A stretch of 64,000 nucleotides of DNA from DAOMNN01 sp035443825 (GTDB taxonomy: Bacteria; Pseudomonadota; Gammaproteobacteria; Burkholderiales; Rhodocyclaceae), in the NCBI GenBank assembly GCA_035443825.1, contig DAOMNN010000002.1, positions 23,937 through 87,936 on the forward strand. The letters run 5' to 3'. Of this stretch, positions 1-9,751 are shown one piece after another. Position numbers and translations under genes: made by a program. Each line of letters begins with the position of its first letter. Position 1 is the first letter of the stretch. The notes under the pieces are model-generated. The model made no database searches. It was not told the DNA's origin and was given only the letters and a program-made list of their open reading frames with translations.

Positions 1-111
1 GCCACACTGCATGCACATCTTGACCCAGTGCCCCTCCTCGACCCGCTCCTCGACCTCCTTGAGGAAATTGCCCTGGTAGCGGGCCACGGCCTGGCTGTTT
101 GCGTCACTCAT
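1..111 (-). CDS. qmoC: QmoC, N-terminal fragment (cut by the window edge)
   Basis: Only the first 37 codons are present, starting at an ATG at 111 and running off the left end. The fragment ends in a CMQCG motif, the start of the 4Fe-4S cluster region of the heterodisulfide-reductase-C-like part of QmoC. In the family this subunit also carries a cytochrome-b-like membrane domain that delivers electrons to quinone; that part is not visible here. It lies 81 bp downstream of qmoB on the same strand, in the canonical qmoABC order, and that order is the main support for the name. Confidence 0.85.
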   Translation of the reverse strand, partial: MSDANSQAVARYQGNFLKEVEERVEEGHWVKMCMQCG

Positions 112-192
112 GTTGGAGATTCTCCTCGATAGCGGGATCCCGCCCTTGCGCTCTTGCGCGAACCGTCAGCCGGGTTGGTGCGTTCGACTCCA

Positions 193-2430
193 TCAGAACT
201 TCATCGGGGACAGCCCGATCTCCTGAATCTGTGCCACGTAGTCGTTGATCAGCTGCGCGATGCGTGCATGGTCCGTAATGGCGACCTCGTGGCTGACCAC
301 GCGCTCCTTCTCGAGCGACATCTGCGTCAGCGTGTCATCGACCTTGCTCATGCGGTAGTAGGCCATTTCCGAGCCACGCACGAAGTGGCACTGATAATCA
401 TCGCCCTTCTTGCAACCCAGCATCATCACACCGTCGTAACCGGAGTTGAGCGCATCCGTGATCCAGATGGTGTTCACCGATCCGAGACAGCGTACCGGGA
501 TGGCCCGCACGAAGGCGGAGTACGTATGGCGCTGCAAGCCGGCCATGTCCAACGCCGGATAGGCATCGTTCTCGCACGCGAGAATCAGGATGCGCGGCTT
601 CTCCTCGAATTCGTCGGGGATCTCGACCGCCTTGACCTGACTGCCGACCGTGTCGACCGAATAGTTCTCGAACGAGATCACCCGCACCGGACAGGCCCCC
701 ATGCAGGTGCCGCAACGGCGGCAGCGCGACTCGTTGAACACCGGATAGCGCCGTTCATCCTCGTCGATCGCACCGAACGGACACTCGACGGTACAGCGCT
801 TGCACTGAGTGCAACCTTCGAGGCGAACGATCGGATAGGAAAGATCACCCACGCGCGGATGCGACGCGCGACCGCGCGTGGCGTTCTCGACTGCCTGGAT
901 CGCCTTGAGGGCGGCGCCGGTCGCGTCTTCCGTGGCCTGGAACATGTCCATCGGGCGCCGCACCGGACCCGCCGCGTAAATGCCGGTACGACGGGTTTCG
1001 TACGGGAAGCAGATGAAGTGGCTGTCGCCGAAGCCGTGCCGCAACTGCGGCATGTCCGGCCCCTGGCGGTAATTGAGCTTCAGTACCGACTGCGAACGCA
1101 GGCGATCGCGCTCCTCGGCAGCCTGCGCGTCACCGCCTTCGGCAACCGTCACGACCTTGTCCCACGCGTCCAGATTCACCCCGGCGTTGGGAACCAGCCC
1201 TGTCGCGAGGACGACCAGATCGGCTTCCCGCGTCGACTCTTCGTCGAGAATCAGGTCCTTGACGGTGACCTTGCAGGTGTCGCCCCCGCTGACCGCGGTT
1301 GCCTTGGCCTTGCGGAAGATCACGCCCTTGTTCTGCGCACTGCGATAGAAATCCTCGCCCATCCCGGGCACACGCAGATCGTCGTACAGGATGACCGTAT
1401 CGACCTCGGGATTGGCATCCTTGAAGTACATCGCCTGCTTGATGCTGGTCGCACAGCAATGGCCCGAGCAATAGGGCAGATGCTGGCCGGTGGTGTCGCG
1501 TTGGCCGGCGCACTGGACGAACACGACGGATTTGACTTCCTTGCCGTCTTCGCGCGTGAGCGGCCTGCCGTCGGCGGCCATGGCAAGGGCCTCGAGCCCG
1601 ACCTGATCGATGACGTTCGGCTGCCCGCCGCCCAGCTCCGGCAACTTGCCCGTCTCGTAGGTGGTGAATCCCGATGTCTGAATGATCGCGCCTACGATTT
1701 CCTCGCTCACGACCCCGCTTTCCTGCGCGACGCTGACCTTGAAGCGACCCGGCGCCCCGGCCGTTTCGGCGAGTGTTGCATTCAGATGGACGGTGATCCG
1801 GGGATGGGCCTCCACTGTAGTCGCCAGGGCCTCTACACCTGTCGGCTGAGGTTCGGCGTGCGGTGCGCGAAACGGCGTGCGTTTCCACATCTGCGCGGCA
1901 AAACCGCCCAGCTTGCCGGATTTCTCGACCAGGACGACGTCGTAGCCCGCTTCGGCGGCCTCGTGCGCCGCGGTCATTCCGGACATTCCCCCGCCCACTA
2001 CCAGGATGCGCTTGCTGGCGGCCTCGACGGGCGATCCCGTCGGTACGGTCATCTTCTTGACCTCGGCACAACCCATGCGCACGTAATCCTCCGCCATCTC
2101 CTGGCGGACTTCATCATGCTCGGAACCTTCCGCAATGGCCCACAGTACGCCCTCGCGAAGGTTCGCACGCGAAATCGCCACCCCCGGAAAGCGGAAAGCC
2201 TCGGACTTTGAGCGCCGCGAACAGGCAGCGATGCACAGGTGGGTGACGCCCTCGTTGGCGATGTCGTCACGGATCATCTGCACCCCTTCCGCATTGCACA
2301 GGAAGGGATGACCGCGCACCAGCGCCATCTTGCCTTCCTTCTGGGCAATCTTCTCGAGGGTGTCGACATCGAGCGTATCGCCGATGCCGCAGCCGGAACA
2401 CACGTAAGCAGCAAACTTGTTTTCGGCCAT
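193..2430 (-). CDS. qmoB: QmoB, FAD/4Fe-4S subunit of quinone-interacting membrane-bound oxidoreductase
   Basis: This is a 745-residue cytoplasmic protein related to heterodisulfide reductase subunit A. After an N-terminal Cys-rich segment (YVCSGCGIGD) comes an FAD-binding Rossmann motif (GGGMSGMTAA, about residue 145). Two ferredoxin-type motifs follow, CTQCKRCTVECP and CRRCGTCMGACP (about 545 and 575). The last 130 residues resemble the MvhD iron-sulfur domain, with Cys in ACEND, RCLGS and GCKKG. QmoABC links APS reductase to the quinone pool. In a sulfur oxidiser it is expected to run from AprBA towards quinone. A GGAGG lies 10 nt upstream of the chosen ATG. A GTG six bases earlier, overlapping the qmoA stop, is an alternative start. 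Confidence 0.93.
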   Translation of the reverse strand: MAENKFAAYVCSGCGIGDTLDVDTLEKIAQKEGKMALVRGHPFLCNAEGVQMIRDDIANEGVTHLCIAACSRRSKSEAFRFPGVAISRANLREGVLWAIAEGSEHDEVRQEMAEDYVRMGCAEVKKMTVPTGSPVEAASKRILVVGGGMSGMTAAHEAAEAGYDVVLVEKSGKLGGFAAQMWKRTPFRAPHAEPQPTGVEALATTVEAHPRITVHLNATLAETAGAPGRFKVSVAQESGVVSEEIVGAIIQTSGFTTYETGKLPELGGGQPNVIDQVGLEALAMAADGRPLTREDGKEVKSVVFVQCAGQRDTTGQHLPYCSGHCCATSIKQAMYFKDANPEVDTVILYDDLRVPGMGEDFYRSAQNKGVIFRKAKATAVSGGDTCKVTVKDLILDEESTREADLVVLATGLVPNAGVNLDAWDKVVTVAEGGDAQAAEERDRLRSQSVLKLNYRQGPDMPQLRHGFGDSHFICFPYETRRTGIYAAGPVRRPMDMFQATEDATGAALKAIQAVENATRGRASHPRVGDLSYPIVRLEGCTQCKRCTVECPFGAIDEDERRYPVFNESRCRRCGTCMGACPVRVISFENYSVDTVGSQVKAVEIPDEFEEKPRILILACENDAYPALDMAGLQRHTYSAFVRAIPVRCLGSVNTIWITDALNSGYDGVMMLGCKKGDDYQCHFVRGSEMAYYRMSKVDDTLTQMSLEKERVVSHEVAITDHARIAQLINDYVAQIQEIGLSPMKF

Positions 2431-2432
2431 GG

Positions 2433-3874
2433 TCACGCGGCCTCCGTCGAAGCAGTCTTGTAAATCACCTGGATCGCCCGCAGCGAAGCGGCGGTGGCAT
2501 TCTGTACCGCGCGGTTGACATCCAGCGGACTGCTAGCCGTGCCGGCTCCGAACATGCCGCCGTCGAGCGAGCCTTCGATGAACGCCGAGGTATCGAGGAT
2601 GATGTCCTCCGGCAGGCTCACGCCCTTGATCGCGGGTTCCATTCCGATCGCGAGAACGACCAGATCATGTTCCACAGCGTAACGGTGATAACCCTCGGTA
2701 TCGACGCCATGCAGCACGGGATTGCCGTTCGCCTCGTTCTCGGCGATGCGCGCGACCTTGGACTTGACGAAGCTCACCGTCTGGTCGGCACGCACCTTCT
2801 GGTAGAAGTCCTCGAAGCGGTCTATCACCCGCATGTCGATGTAGTAGATGGTCGAACGGCCGTCCTCACCACAGGCGTCGTGCACGTACTGGGTGTGCTT
2901 GAGCGATGCCATGCAGCACACGCGCGAACAGTGACGTAGATGGTTCTCGTCACGCGAACCGGCGCACTGGATGAAGGCGACATTCTTCGCCTCCTTGCCA
3001 TCGGACGGGCGCAACAGCTTGCCCCCGGTCGGACCGCCCGGATCCGCCATGCGCTCGAACTCGACGCTGGTGATTACATTCTTGAAGCGCCCGTAGCCAT
3101 AGGGCTGGATCTTCGCCGCGTCGTAGGGGCGCCATCCGGTCGCCCACACGATGGCCCCCGCCTTTAGCTCGACGGTTTCTTCCTTCATGTCGAGGTCGAC
3201 CGCGTCGAAGCGACACGCGGCCTTCGCCTTCTCTCCCTCGTCGGTGCCGACGATGGACGGGTCGATCACATAGCGCTGCGGGTACGCCATGCCGTGAGGC
3301 AGATGCGCCGCCTTGACCTTGTCGAGTCCGTAGTTGAACGGATTGGGCACTTCGGCACTGACCGCACGACCGCAGTCGCCACAGGCGGTGCAGTTCTCGT
3401 TCACATAACGGGGCGAGACCCGCAGCGTCGCCGTGTAATCGCCTCTCGACCCGGAGACCGAAACGACCTCCGTCATCGTCATCACGCGCACGTTGGGATT
3501 CCCGCGGACGCGCTGAAGATTGATCTCCAGCCCGCAAGTCGGATGGCACATCTTCGGGAAATATCGATAGAGCTGGGCGGTACGTCCACCGAGCGCGGGT
3601 GTCTTCTCGACCAGAATGACCTGCTTGCCGCACTCGGCGGCCTCGAGGGCCGCAGTCATTCCCGNNNNNNNNNNNNNNNNNNNNNNNNNNNNNNNNNNNN
3701 NNNNNNNNNNNNNNNNNNNNNNNNNNNNNNNNNNNNNNNNNNNNNNNNNNNNNNNNNNNNNNNNACCAGAATGACCTGCTTGCCGCACTCGGCGGCCTCG
3801 AGGGCCGCAGTCATTCCCGAGATACCGCCGCCGACGACCAGGATGGTCTGATTGGTTGCGATTGAAGCCGTCAT
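2433..3874 (-). CDS. qmoA: QmoA, FAD subunit of Qmo complex, interrupted by a scaffold gap
   Basis: The N-terminal part (ATG at 3874, GGAGG four bases upstream) reads MTASIATNQTILVVGGGISG, a clear FAD-binding start. The rest continues below the gap with heterodisulfide-reductase-A-like sequence such as CHPTCG and CTACGDCGRA. The two parts are out of frame with each other only because a 100-N run and a second copy of 55 bp sit between them. Removing the Ns and one copy gives a clean 1287-bp frame (428 residues), a normal QmoA length. I therefore treat the gene as intact. It is the first gene of qmoABC and follows a promoter element shared with sat. Confidence 0.93.
3610..3819. repeat. 55-bp duplicated overlap flanking a 100-N scaffold gap
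   Basis: Bases 3610-3664 and 3765-3819 are identical over 55 bp, and exactly 100 Ns (3665-3764) lie between them. The copies code for the same QmoA segment. A fixed 100-N spacer with matching contig ends is the usual sign of two overlapping contigs that were scaffolded without being merged. It is not a biological repeat. Confidence 0.93.
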
Positions 3875-3990
3875 CGAACCTCCGAGAGCGTTGAAGCTGG
3901 TCTCGCCCGCGCACGCACGAGTCCAGTCATGTTCCTGACGTGGAACATCCCCGGATGCGACGGAGTGCCGGATCCGGGTGAAACCAGCAT

Positions 3991-4070
3991 GTATTAGGCG
4001 TTCCGGGGGCGTATCCCGTCTATTACCGCCTTGGGTAAAAACGGGTAGCCCACATGGGTGATGGACCGCG
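3991..4070 (-). promoter_or_regulatory. qmo promoter region with element shared with sat promoter
   Basis: This stretch aligns with the region upstream of sat (11130-11208). On the plus strand both have GTATTAGGCG, then 18 unconserved bases, then TCTATTACCGC, TTGGGTAA, and a block containing CATGGGT and ATGGAC. Read on the minus strand, TAATAC (3991-3996) would be a -10 box about 115 nt ahead of qmoA. No good -35 is visible at 17 bp. The conserved boxes further upstream (GCGGTAATAGA, TTACCCA, ACCCATG) therefore look like activator sites. The regulator is unknown. Confidence 0.6.
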
Positions 4071-4109
4071 CAAACCGGCCCGACGCAACGCTTTCAGCGA
4101 CGCGCGGGA

Positions 4110-5972
4110 TCAGAACACGACGTTGAGCATGACCATCATCACGACCAGGAACAGCACCGTCATGATACCCCCTGCACGCATGAAGTCCTTCACGCGATAA
4201 CCCCCCGGCCCCATGATCAACGCATTGACCTGGTGCGTCGGCAGGAAGAAGGAGTTGGATGTCGCCAGCGCCACGGTCAAGGCGAAGACGGCGGGATTCG
4301 CGCCCGCGATCAAAGCGAGATTGACCGCCAGTGGCACAAGCAGCACGGTTGCGCCGACGTTCGACATGACAAGTGTGAAGAAGGTGGCAAGGATGGCCAG
4401 CGCACCCTGCAACACCCAAGTCGGCACGTCACCGAGGACCTCGACGGTGGAGTACGCAATCCATGCGGCGGCGCCGGTCGTCTCGACCGCCAACCCAAGC
4501 GGAATCAGGCTCGCGAGCAGAAACACCGACTGCCAACCGACCGCTCGGTAGGCCTGATCGACACTGAGCACACCGCTGACGATCATCCCGATGGCGCCAG
4601 CCATGAGCGCCAGCGACAAGCGGATATCGGTGAACATGATCAATCCCAGCGCCAACAGGAAGAACCCCAGTGCATGCGGGACCTTGTGGGGACGGCGCTC
4701 CTCATGCGGAAAATCGCCCGTGACCACCGCGAAGTTGCGATTCTTCTGCAGGGCCGCCAGATCCTCCCAGCGGCAATGGACCACCAGCGTATCGCCCGGG
4801 GTCAAAACGTGGTCACGGAGATTCTCGCGGATCACCTCTTCACCGCGGTGCACTGCGAGCACTGCAAGACCATAGGTCTTGCGCATACGGATCTCGTTGA
4901 GGCTGCGTCCGACCAGCTGCGAACCGGGCGGAATCACCACTTCCGCGATCCCTGCCTGACCGGGATCGAGAGTTTCTGCAAAGCGCTTGAGTTCCCGACT
5001 GCGCCGCATACCGAAGGTACTGACCGATGACTCGACTGTTTCGCGCGAACCGCACAGTGCGAGTACCGCCCCGGCAGGAATTACGACATCACGCGCGGGC
5101 GCGATACGTACGTCGCCGGCACTGTCGAGCGCGATGATCGGGTGGCGGTGTCCAAACAGGCCCTCTGCCTCCTCTATCGTCTTCCCGACCAGTGAACTGT
5201 CGGCATGCAGCGAAACCTCATGCACCTCGCCATAGACGCCGTAGGTGTCACGCAGGTGTTCCATGATGCCAACCCCTTCGGCACCCTTGGTCTCGACCAC
5301 CGGCAGCACCAAACGTCCGGCGATGATGAAGTACAGAATACCCGTGGTGAGCAGCACGATGCCGATCGGCGTGACGTCGAACAGTTCGAACGTCTTCATT
5401 GGTTCGACACCGGCCGGTAGCGTGCGATTGGACGTGAGGATGAGGTCGTTGAGCAGGATTAGCGGGCTCGAGCCGATCATGGTTATGGTGCCGCCGAGGA
5501 TCGCGGAGAAGCCCATCGGCATCAGCAGGCGCGACATCGGCAGCCCGGTCCGGCTGGAAATACGCGATATCACCGGGAGAAACAGCGCGGCCGCACCGAT
5601 ATTCTGCATGAAACTGGATATGAAACCGACCGTGCCGGCTACGCTCGGAATGACCCGTTTCTCGGTCGAACCGCCGACACGAAGGATGAAGGATGCGACC
5701 TTGGCCATCAATCCGGTCCGGTCGAGACCGGCGCCGATGATCATCACCGCGATGATCGAAATCACCGCATTGCTGGCGAAGCCATCGAACAGATTCTGTA
5801 CGGGAATCAGATGCGGAACGCCGGGGATGACCGAGGTGAGGCCGAGCAGCACCATTACCAGCACCGCGGCGACATCGACACGGATGACGTCCGAGACGAA
5901 CAAAAATACCGTAAGGGCGAGGAATCCGAACACCCAGATCATCGCCGGGGTCAGTGCAATCGTTTCCGCCAA
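4110..5972 (-). CDS. SLC13 (DASS)-family permease with two TrkA-C domains
   Basis: This 620-residue polytopic membrane protein has two hydrophobic halves. Between them is a soluble stretch of about 200 residues containing two RCK_C/TrkA-C-like domains (about 220-300 and 315-400). That layout is typical of the SLC13-like permeases of COG0471, which carry sulfate or dicarboxylates. The start appears to be TTG at 5972, because GGAGAG lies five bases upstream and the next ATG lacks a site. It follows the YkgJ-like gene by 31 bp and precedes qmo. In this context sulfate movement, perhaps export of the end product, is a reasonable inference, but direction and substrate cannot be read from the sequence. 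Confidence 0.8.
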   Translation of the reverse strand: MAETIALTPAMIWVFGFLALTVFLFVSDVIRVDVAAVLVMVLLGLTSVIPGVPHLIPVQNLFDGFASNAVISIIAVMIIGAGLDRTGLMAKVASFILRVGGSTEKRVIPSVAGTVGFISSFMQNIGAAALFLPVISRISSRTGLPMSRLLMPMGFSAILGGTITMIGSSPLILLNDLILTSNRTLPAGVEPMKTFELFDVTPIGIVLLTTGILYFIIAGRLVLPVVETKGAEGVGIMEHLRDTYGVYGEVHEVSLHADSSLVGKTIEEAEGLFGHRHPIIALDSAGDVRIAPARDVVIPAGAVLALCGSRETVESSVSTFGMRRSRELKRFAETLDPGQAGIAEVVIPPGSQLVGRSLNEIRMRKTYGLAVLAVHRGEEVIRENLRDHVLTPGDTLVVHCRWEDLAALQKNRNFAVVTGDFPHEERRPHKVPHALGFFLLALGLIMFTDIRLSLALMAGAIGMIVSGVLSVDQAYRAVGWQSVFLLASLIPLGLAVETTGAAAWIAYSTVEVLGDVPTWVLQGALAILATFFTLVMSNVGATVLLVPLAVNLALIAGANPAVFALTVALATSNSFFLPTHQVNALIMGPGGYRVKDFMRAGGIMTVLFLVVMMVMLNVVF

Positions 5973-6003
5973 TCGATCTCTCCAGTCTCAGGGTTGCCGG
6001 TTC

Positions 6004-6936
6004 TCAATCCGCCTTGCGAGGTTCGTCGGTGGCGTCGCCTGCCTCGCCGAGTTCTTCCTCGTACATGCGTTGCTCCATTTTCGCCCGCTGCTCCGCGGCC
6101 TCGCGTTCTATCACTTCCTGGCGTGCGCGCCATTTCGCGAGACGATCCTTTGCCGCATCGTCGTTGAGCCCGATGCTCTGCTCGCCGAACAGCACCTGGC
6201 GGAGAAAGCGGAAAGCGAACTGCATCAGCTCGACGTCGTCGCTGAGTACCATCTCCATCTCGCTTTCGGGCACCACGAAGAGCTGTCCGAATGCCTCGCT
6301 CGCAACGAAAGAACGGAAGGTGTCGATGTCGTAGCAGGCCATGAAGAACAACTGGCGACTCTTGAGCGACGGTGTGCCAATCGCCGGGCCGCAGGATTTC
6401 TTCTTCAGAATCAGCTGGCGCCATCCGCGCGCCAGCTCGTCGTACTCAGGCAAACCCTGCTCCGCGCGGTAATCGTCGATGGTGATGGTGCGGTCCACCT
6501 CGTGACCACGACAGTGAGCTTCCTTGACCAGTGCATACGATTCGCGCTCGTGATACTCGTCCTGCTTGCGCATCGACAGCAGCGCGACCGGGTAGTAGCG
6601 ACACGCCGTGGGCCGCTCCGCATAGATGTCGCAACCTTCGGGACGCATGAAGCGGCACGCGGTCCCGTTTTCGACCGGCCGCAGCTTGACGCCGGCGATG
6701 CCGTCCTTTTCCAGTTCGTATGGAACGGTGTATTCGCGCAGGAACTCAGTCGAGGAGATCCCGAGATGCTTCTTCATGCGCAGAATGTCATAGGGGGTGA
6801 GCGAGATGTCGATGTTGGCGCAACACGCGTTCCAGCAAGAGATTCCCTTGTGACACGAGAAGCGGATGCGGTCGCCGCCCTCCTTGACCTCGGGAACGAC
6901 GGGACTGCCTGGAATCGGAATTTCGAACTCGGACAT
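6004..6936 (-). CDS. YkgJ-family cysteine-cluster protein
   Basis: This 310-residue soluble protein carries the YkgJ-type Cys cluster (PF03692-like): CHKGISCWNACC near residues 28-39, then CRFMRPEGC and a nearby ACRYYP. Such proteins are thought to bind zinc or iron; the function is not established. The C-terminal 60 residues are charged and probably helical. The start (ATG at 6936) has a GAGG seven bases upstream. It sits between aprA and the SLC13 gene, but after a terminator, so it may be expressed by read-through or from its own promoter. Its placement suggests an accessory role in APS reductase or sulfate handling, which is inference. Confidence 0.75.
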   Translation of the reverse strand: MSEFEIPIPGSPVVPEVKEGGDRIRFSCHKGISCWNACCANIDISLTPYDILRMKKHLGISSTEFLREYTVPYELEKDGIAGVKLRPVENGTACRFMRPEGCDIYAERPTACRYYPVALLSMRKQDEYHERESYALVKEAHCRGHEVDRTITIDDYRAEQGLPEYDELARGWRQLILKKKSCGPAIGTPSLKSRQLFFMACYDIDTFRSFVASEAFGQLFVVPESEMEMVLSDDVELMQFAFRFLRQVLFGEQSIGLNDDAAKDRLAKWRARQEVIEREAAEQRAKMEQRMYEEELGEAGDATDEPRKAD

Positions 6937-6977
6937 CGGATCACCTCTTACCCGCCGTGAAACGGCGGCATTGCAGC

Positions 6978-7012
6978 AAAAAAACAGGCCGGGAGCCTTG
7001 CGGCTCCCGGCC
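6978..7012 (-). terminator. Intrinsic terminator after aprA
   Basis: On the minus strand an 11-bp perfect stem (GGCCGGGAGCC and its complement, 6987-7012) with a 4-base loop is followed by seven T residues (6978-6984). It lies 126 bp beyond the aprA stop and should end the sat-aprBA transcript, or reduce read-through into the next genes. Confidence 0.93.
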
Positions 7013-7137
7013 TCCGGCGCATTACGGGATACAAATCGTCCCAGTCTTCACAAGCTGGCGCGGAACGGCAATCGTCACCACGCCACTCGCCCGACTGCTT
7101 CGATCAGACCCGGCACGCGCCCGGTCGAAGCAGTCGT

Positions 7138-9168
7138 TCAGGCGTGCGCCTTGAACAGCTTGCTCTTGTCGACCAGATCGACGTGCTGACGCTTGAAGCA
7201 GTTCCACTGCTTCGTGTTCTTGTCATAGACCGAGTTCACGAAGCACTTCCAGTTCTCCTCATCGACGAAGTTCTTGTCCATCCGGTAGTAGAAGCCGGGG
7301 TAGCGGCTCTCCTCGCGGAACTGGATGTGCTTCATGTGCGCTTCGGCAGTGAGGATGCGGTGGTAGTTTTCCCAGGCCCGCAGCAACTCGTGCAGATCCT
7401 TGGCACGCATCTTCTCGGCGTCTTCCTTGAGCATCTCGAGCTTTTCTTCGGCGACCTTGAGCATGTGCTCGTTGGTCGTGTAGTAGGTCGCGACACCCGC
7501 CACGTACTCGTCCATGATCTTCTGCAGACGGAACTGCAGCATCTTGGGCGTGATGTAGTGCGGATTGACGTCGATCGCGGTGGTGTAGTCCTTGTGCTCG
7601 AGGAAGGTACGCACCGGCTTGTAGATCTGCTCGACCAGGGTATCGACGTCCGTGTCCAGTTCCGGCGTCACGTCCGCATTGTCGAGTGCGTACTTGATCA
7701 TCGCCTTGGCCGCCAGGCGTCCCTCGGCATGCGAACCGGAGGAGAACTTGTGGCCCGACGCACCCACGCCGTCACCCGCAGTGAACAAACCCTTGACCGT
7801 GGTCATCGAACGGTAGCCCCAGCTCCATCCAGACGGCAGGTGGGCCGGGATCTTGTCCTTTTCAGGATGGCCTTCCTCGGTCGGCGCACCGAGATCGGTC
7901 GGGCCCGAAACCCAGATGCCGCAGCAACCGGAGTGGGAACCGAGCAGATACGGCTCGGTCGGCATGAGCTCGGAGTTCTTCTTCTCCGGCTCGACGTTCT
8001 CGCCGACCCAGATGCCGCACTGACCGACGCACATGTCGAGGAAGTCTTCCCAGGCCTCGGCTTCGAGGTGCTTGACCTCCTTGGGCGTCAGCGTCTCGCG
8101 CAGCTTGGCCAGGGCCGAAACGGTATCCATGTAGATCGGGCCACGCCCTTCGCGCATTTCCTTGAGCATCAGGTGGTTGCGCAGGCACGATGCCGGAACG
8201 GCCGCCTGCCCGTAGGGCGGGTAGTCGTCGAGCATTTCCTTGTTGCGCACCATGTACGATTCGCCCAGTGCATTCGTCGCCTGCGACTTGAACAGCAGGA
8301 ACCACGCACCGACCGGACCGTAGCCGTCCTTGAAGCGCGTCGGCACGAAGCGGTTTTCCATCATCGTCAGTTCGGCGCCGGCTTCGGCCGCCATCGAATA
8401 GGTCGAACCCGCGTTCCACACCGGATACCATGCGCGCCCCGTACCTTCGCCGACCGAACGCGGGCGGAACAGGTTCACGCAACCGCCTGCAGCCAGCATC
8501 ACGGCCTTGGCCTTGTAGACGAAGATCTTGTTCTCGCGCACGGAGAAGCCCACGGCACCGGCGATGCGCTTGGGATCGTTCTTGTCGTTGATCAGCTTGA
8601 CGATGAAAACGCGTTCCTGGATGCGGTCCAGGCCCAGCGCCTTCTTCGCCGCCTCGGCGACGATCCACTTGTAGGACTCGCCGTTGATCATGATCTGCCA
8701 CTTGCCCGAACGCACCGGCTTGCCGCCATCCTTGAGGGCGGGAATCCCTTCACGGATCGACTCGGCGCCATCGTGGCGTACGCCGTCGGCGTCGGTCTTC
8801 CAGATCGGCAGACCCCATTCCTCGAACAGATGCACCGAATCATCGACGTGGCGGCCGAGATCATAGGCCAGGTCGTCGCGGGTGATGCCCATCAGGTCGT
8901 TGGAAACCATGCGGGTGTAGTCGGCCGGATCCTGTTCCGTCCCGATGTAGGTGTTGATCGCCGACAGACCCTGTGCGACCGCACCGGAGCGGTCCATGGC
9001 CGCCTTGTCGACGAGCTTGATCTTCAGTTCCTTGCCGGTTTCGGCCTTGACTGCATCGGCCCAGCGCATCATTTCGTACGCGGTGCCGCAACAGGCCATG
9101 CCGCCGCCGATGAGAAGGATGTCCAGCTCTTCCTGGACGACTTCCGGTTGTTCAAACGTTCCTGCCAT
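7138..9168 (-). CDS. aprA: Adenylylsulfate (APS) reductase alpha subunit
   Basis: This 676-residue flavoprotein is the catalytic subunit of dissimilatory APS reductase. In the oxidative direction it converts sulfite plus AMP to APS. The FAD-binding motif GGGMACCG is at residues 21-28, and the family features, such as the GCVNLFRPRSVGEGTGRAW region and a Cys-rich SHSGCCGIWVSG segment, are present. The start at 9168 has GAGGG upstream. It lies 24 bp downstream of aprB and ends before a strong terminator. The pairing with sat and qmo, and the lack of sulfite-reductase genes nearby, fits sulfur oxidation, although reverse-type and reductive Apr cannot be separated without phylogeny. Confidence 0.97.
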   Translation of the reverse strand: MAGTFEQPEVVQEELDILLIGGGMACCGTAYEMMRWADAVKAETGKELKIKLVDKAAMDRSGAVAQGLSAINTYIGTEQDPADYTRMVSNDLMGITRDDLAYDLGRHVDDSVHLFEEWGLPIWKTDADGVRHDGAESIREGIPALKDGGKPVRSGKWQIMINGESYKWIVAEAAKKALGLDRIQERVFIVKLINDKNDPKRIAGAVGFSVRENKIFVYKAKAVMLAAGGCVNLFRPRSVGEGTGRAWYPVWNAGSTYSMAAEAGAELTMMENRFVPTRFKDGYGPVGAWFLLFKSQATNALGESYMVRNKEMLDDYPPYGQAAVPASCLRNHLMLKEMREGRGPIYMDTVSALAKLRETLTPKEVKHLEAEAWEDFLDMCVGQCGIWVGENVEPEKKNSELMPTEPYLLGSHSGCCGIWVSGPTDLGAPTEEGHPEKDKIPAHLPSGWSWGYRSMTTVKGLFTAGDGVGASGHKFSSGSHAEGRLAAKAMIKYALDNADVTPELDTDVDTLVEQIYKPVRTFLEHKDYTTAIDVNPHYITPKMLQFRLQKIMDEYVAGVATYYTTNEHMLKVAEEKLEMLKEDAEKMRAKDLHELLRAWENYHRILTAEAHMKHIQFREESRYPGFYYRMDKNFVDEENWKCFVNSVYDKNTKQWNCFKRQHVDLVDKSKLFKAHA

Positions 9169-9192
9169 TTTCTTGACCCTCGATTCGTTGGT

Positions 9193-9678
9193 TTACTTGC
9201 GGATCAGTTCGTCCGGGCGTCCGGCGCGGTAGCCCTTCATCACGCCGCCAGCTTCGGTACCGGTGAAGAAACCGGGCTTGTCCAGTTCCGCCATGACCGG
9301 CGCCGGCTTGTTGCCGTAGTTGTCGATCGAGCCTTCGGCCGTGGTACGAATCGGAAACTTGAAGCGCTTCATCGTCCCGTTACGGAACTTGATGGTCCAC
9401 ATGATCGAATCAGAGCCGCGCAGCGGTTGCACCATGCCGCCCAGGGGCACGATGTCGGCGTAATGCCGCACTTCGATTGCGTTCTGCGGGCAGATCTTGA
9501 CGCACGAGTAGCACTCCCAGCACTGCTCGGGTTCCTGATTGAAGGCCTTCATCGCATGGCCGGTCTCGGAGCCGTCCTTGTCGAGCTTCATCAGGTCGTG
9601 CGGGCAGATGTACATACAGGCGGTCTTGTCCTGCCCCTTGCAGCCGTCGCACTTCTCGGTACGAACGTAGGTTGGCAT
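9193..9678 (-). CDS. aprB: APS reductase beta subunit (ferredoxin-type)
   Basis: This 161-residue protein carries two 4Fe-4S clusters. Cys10, 13, 21 and 25 (the CDGCKGQDKTAC part has the unusual long spacing typical of AprB) and Cys53, 56, 59 and 63 (CWECYSCVKICP) are the ligands. It relays electrons between the FAD of AprA and the Qmo complex. The C-terminal half forms the tail that clasps AprA in known structures. The start has GGAGTG nearby. It is 73 bp downstream of sat. Confidence 0.97.
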   Translation of the reverse strand: MPTYVRTEKCDGCKGQDKTACMYICPHDLMKLDKDGSETGHAMKAFNQEPEQCWECYSCVKICPQNAIEVRHYADIVPLGGMVQPLRGSDSIMWTIKFRNGTMKRFKFPIRTTAEGSIDNYGNKPAPVMAELDKPGFFTGTEAGGVMKGYRAGRPDELIRK

Positions 9679-9751
9679 GGTTTCTCACTCCTTGGTTACA
9701 ACAGTCACAGAATCGCTTCACCGCCGCGCAAGCCGCCGCGATGAACACACG

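Noticed and set aside
154..2211. Long open frame of 685 codons on the plus strand opposite qmoB
   Set aside because: Its composition (runs of Arg, His, Leu) is that of a shadow frame in GC-rich DNA, and the opposite strand encodes a clear QmoB.
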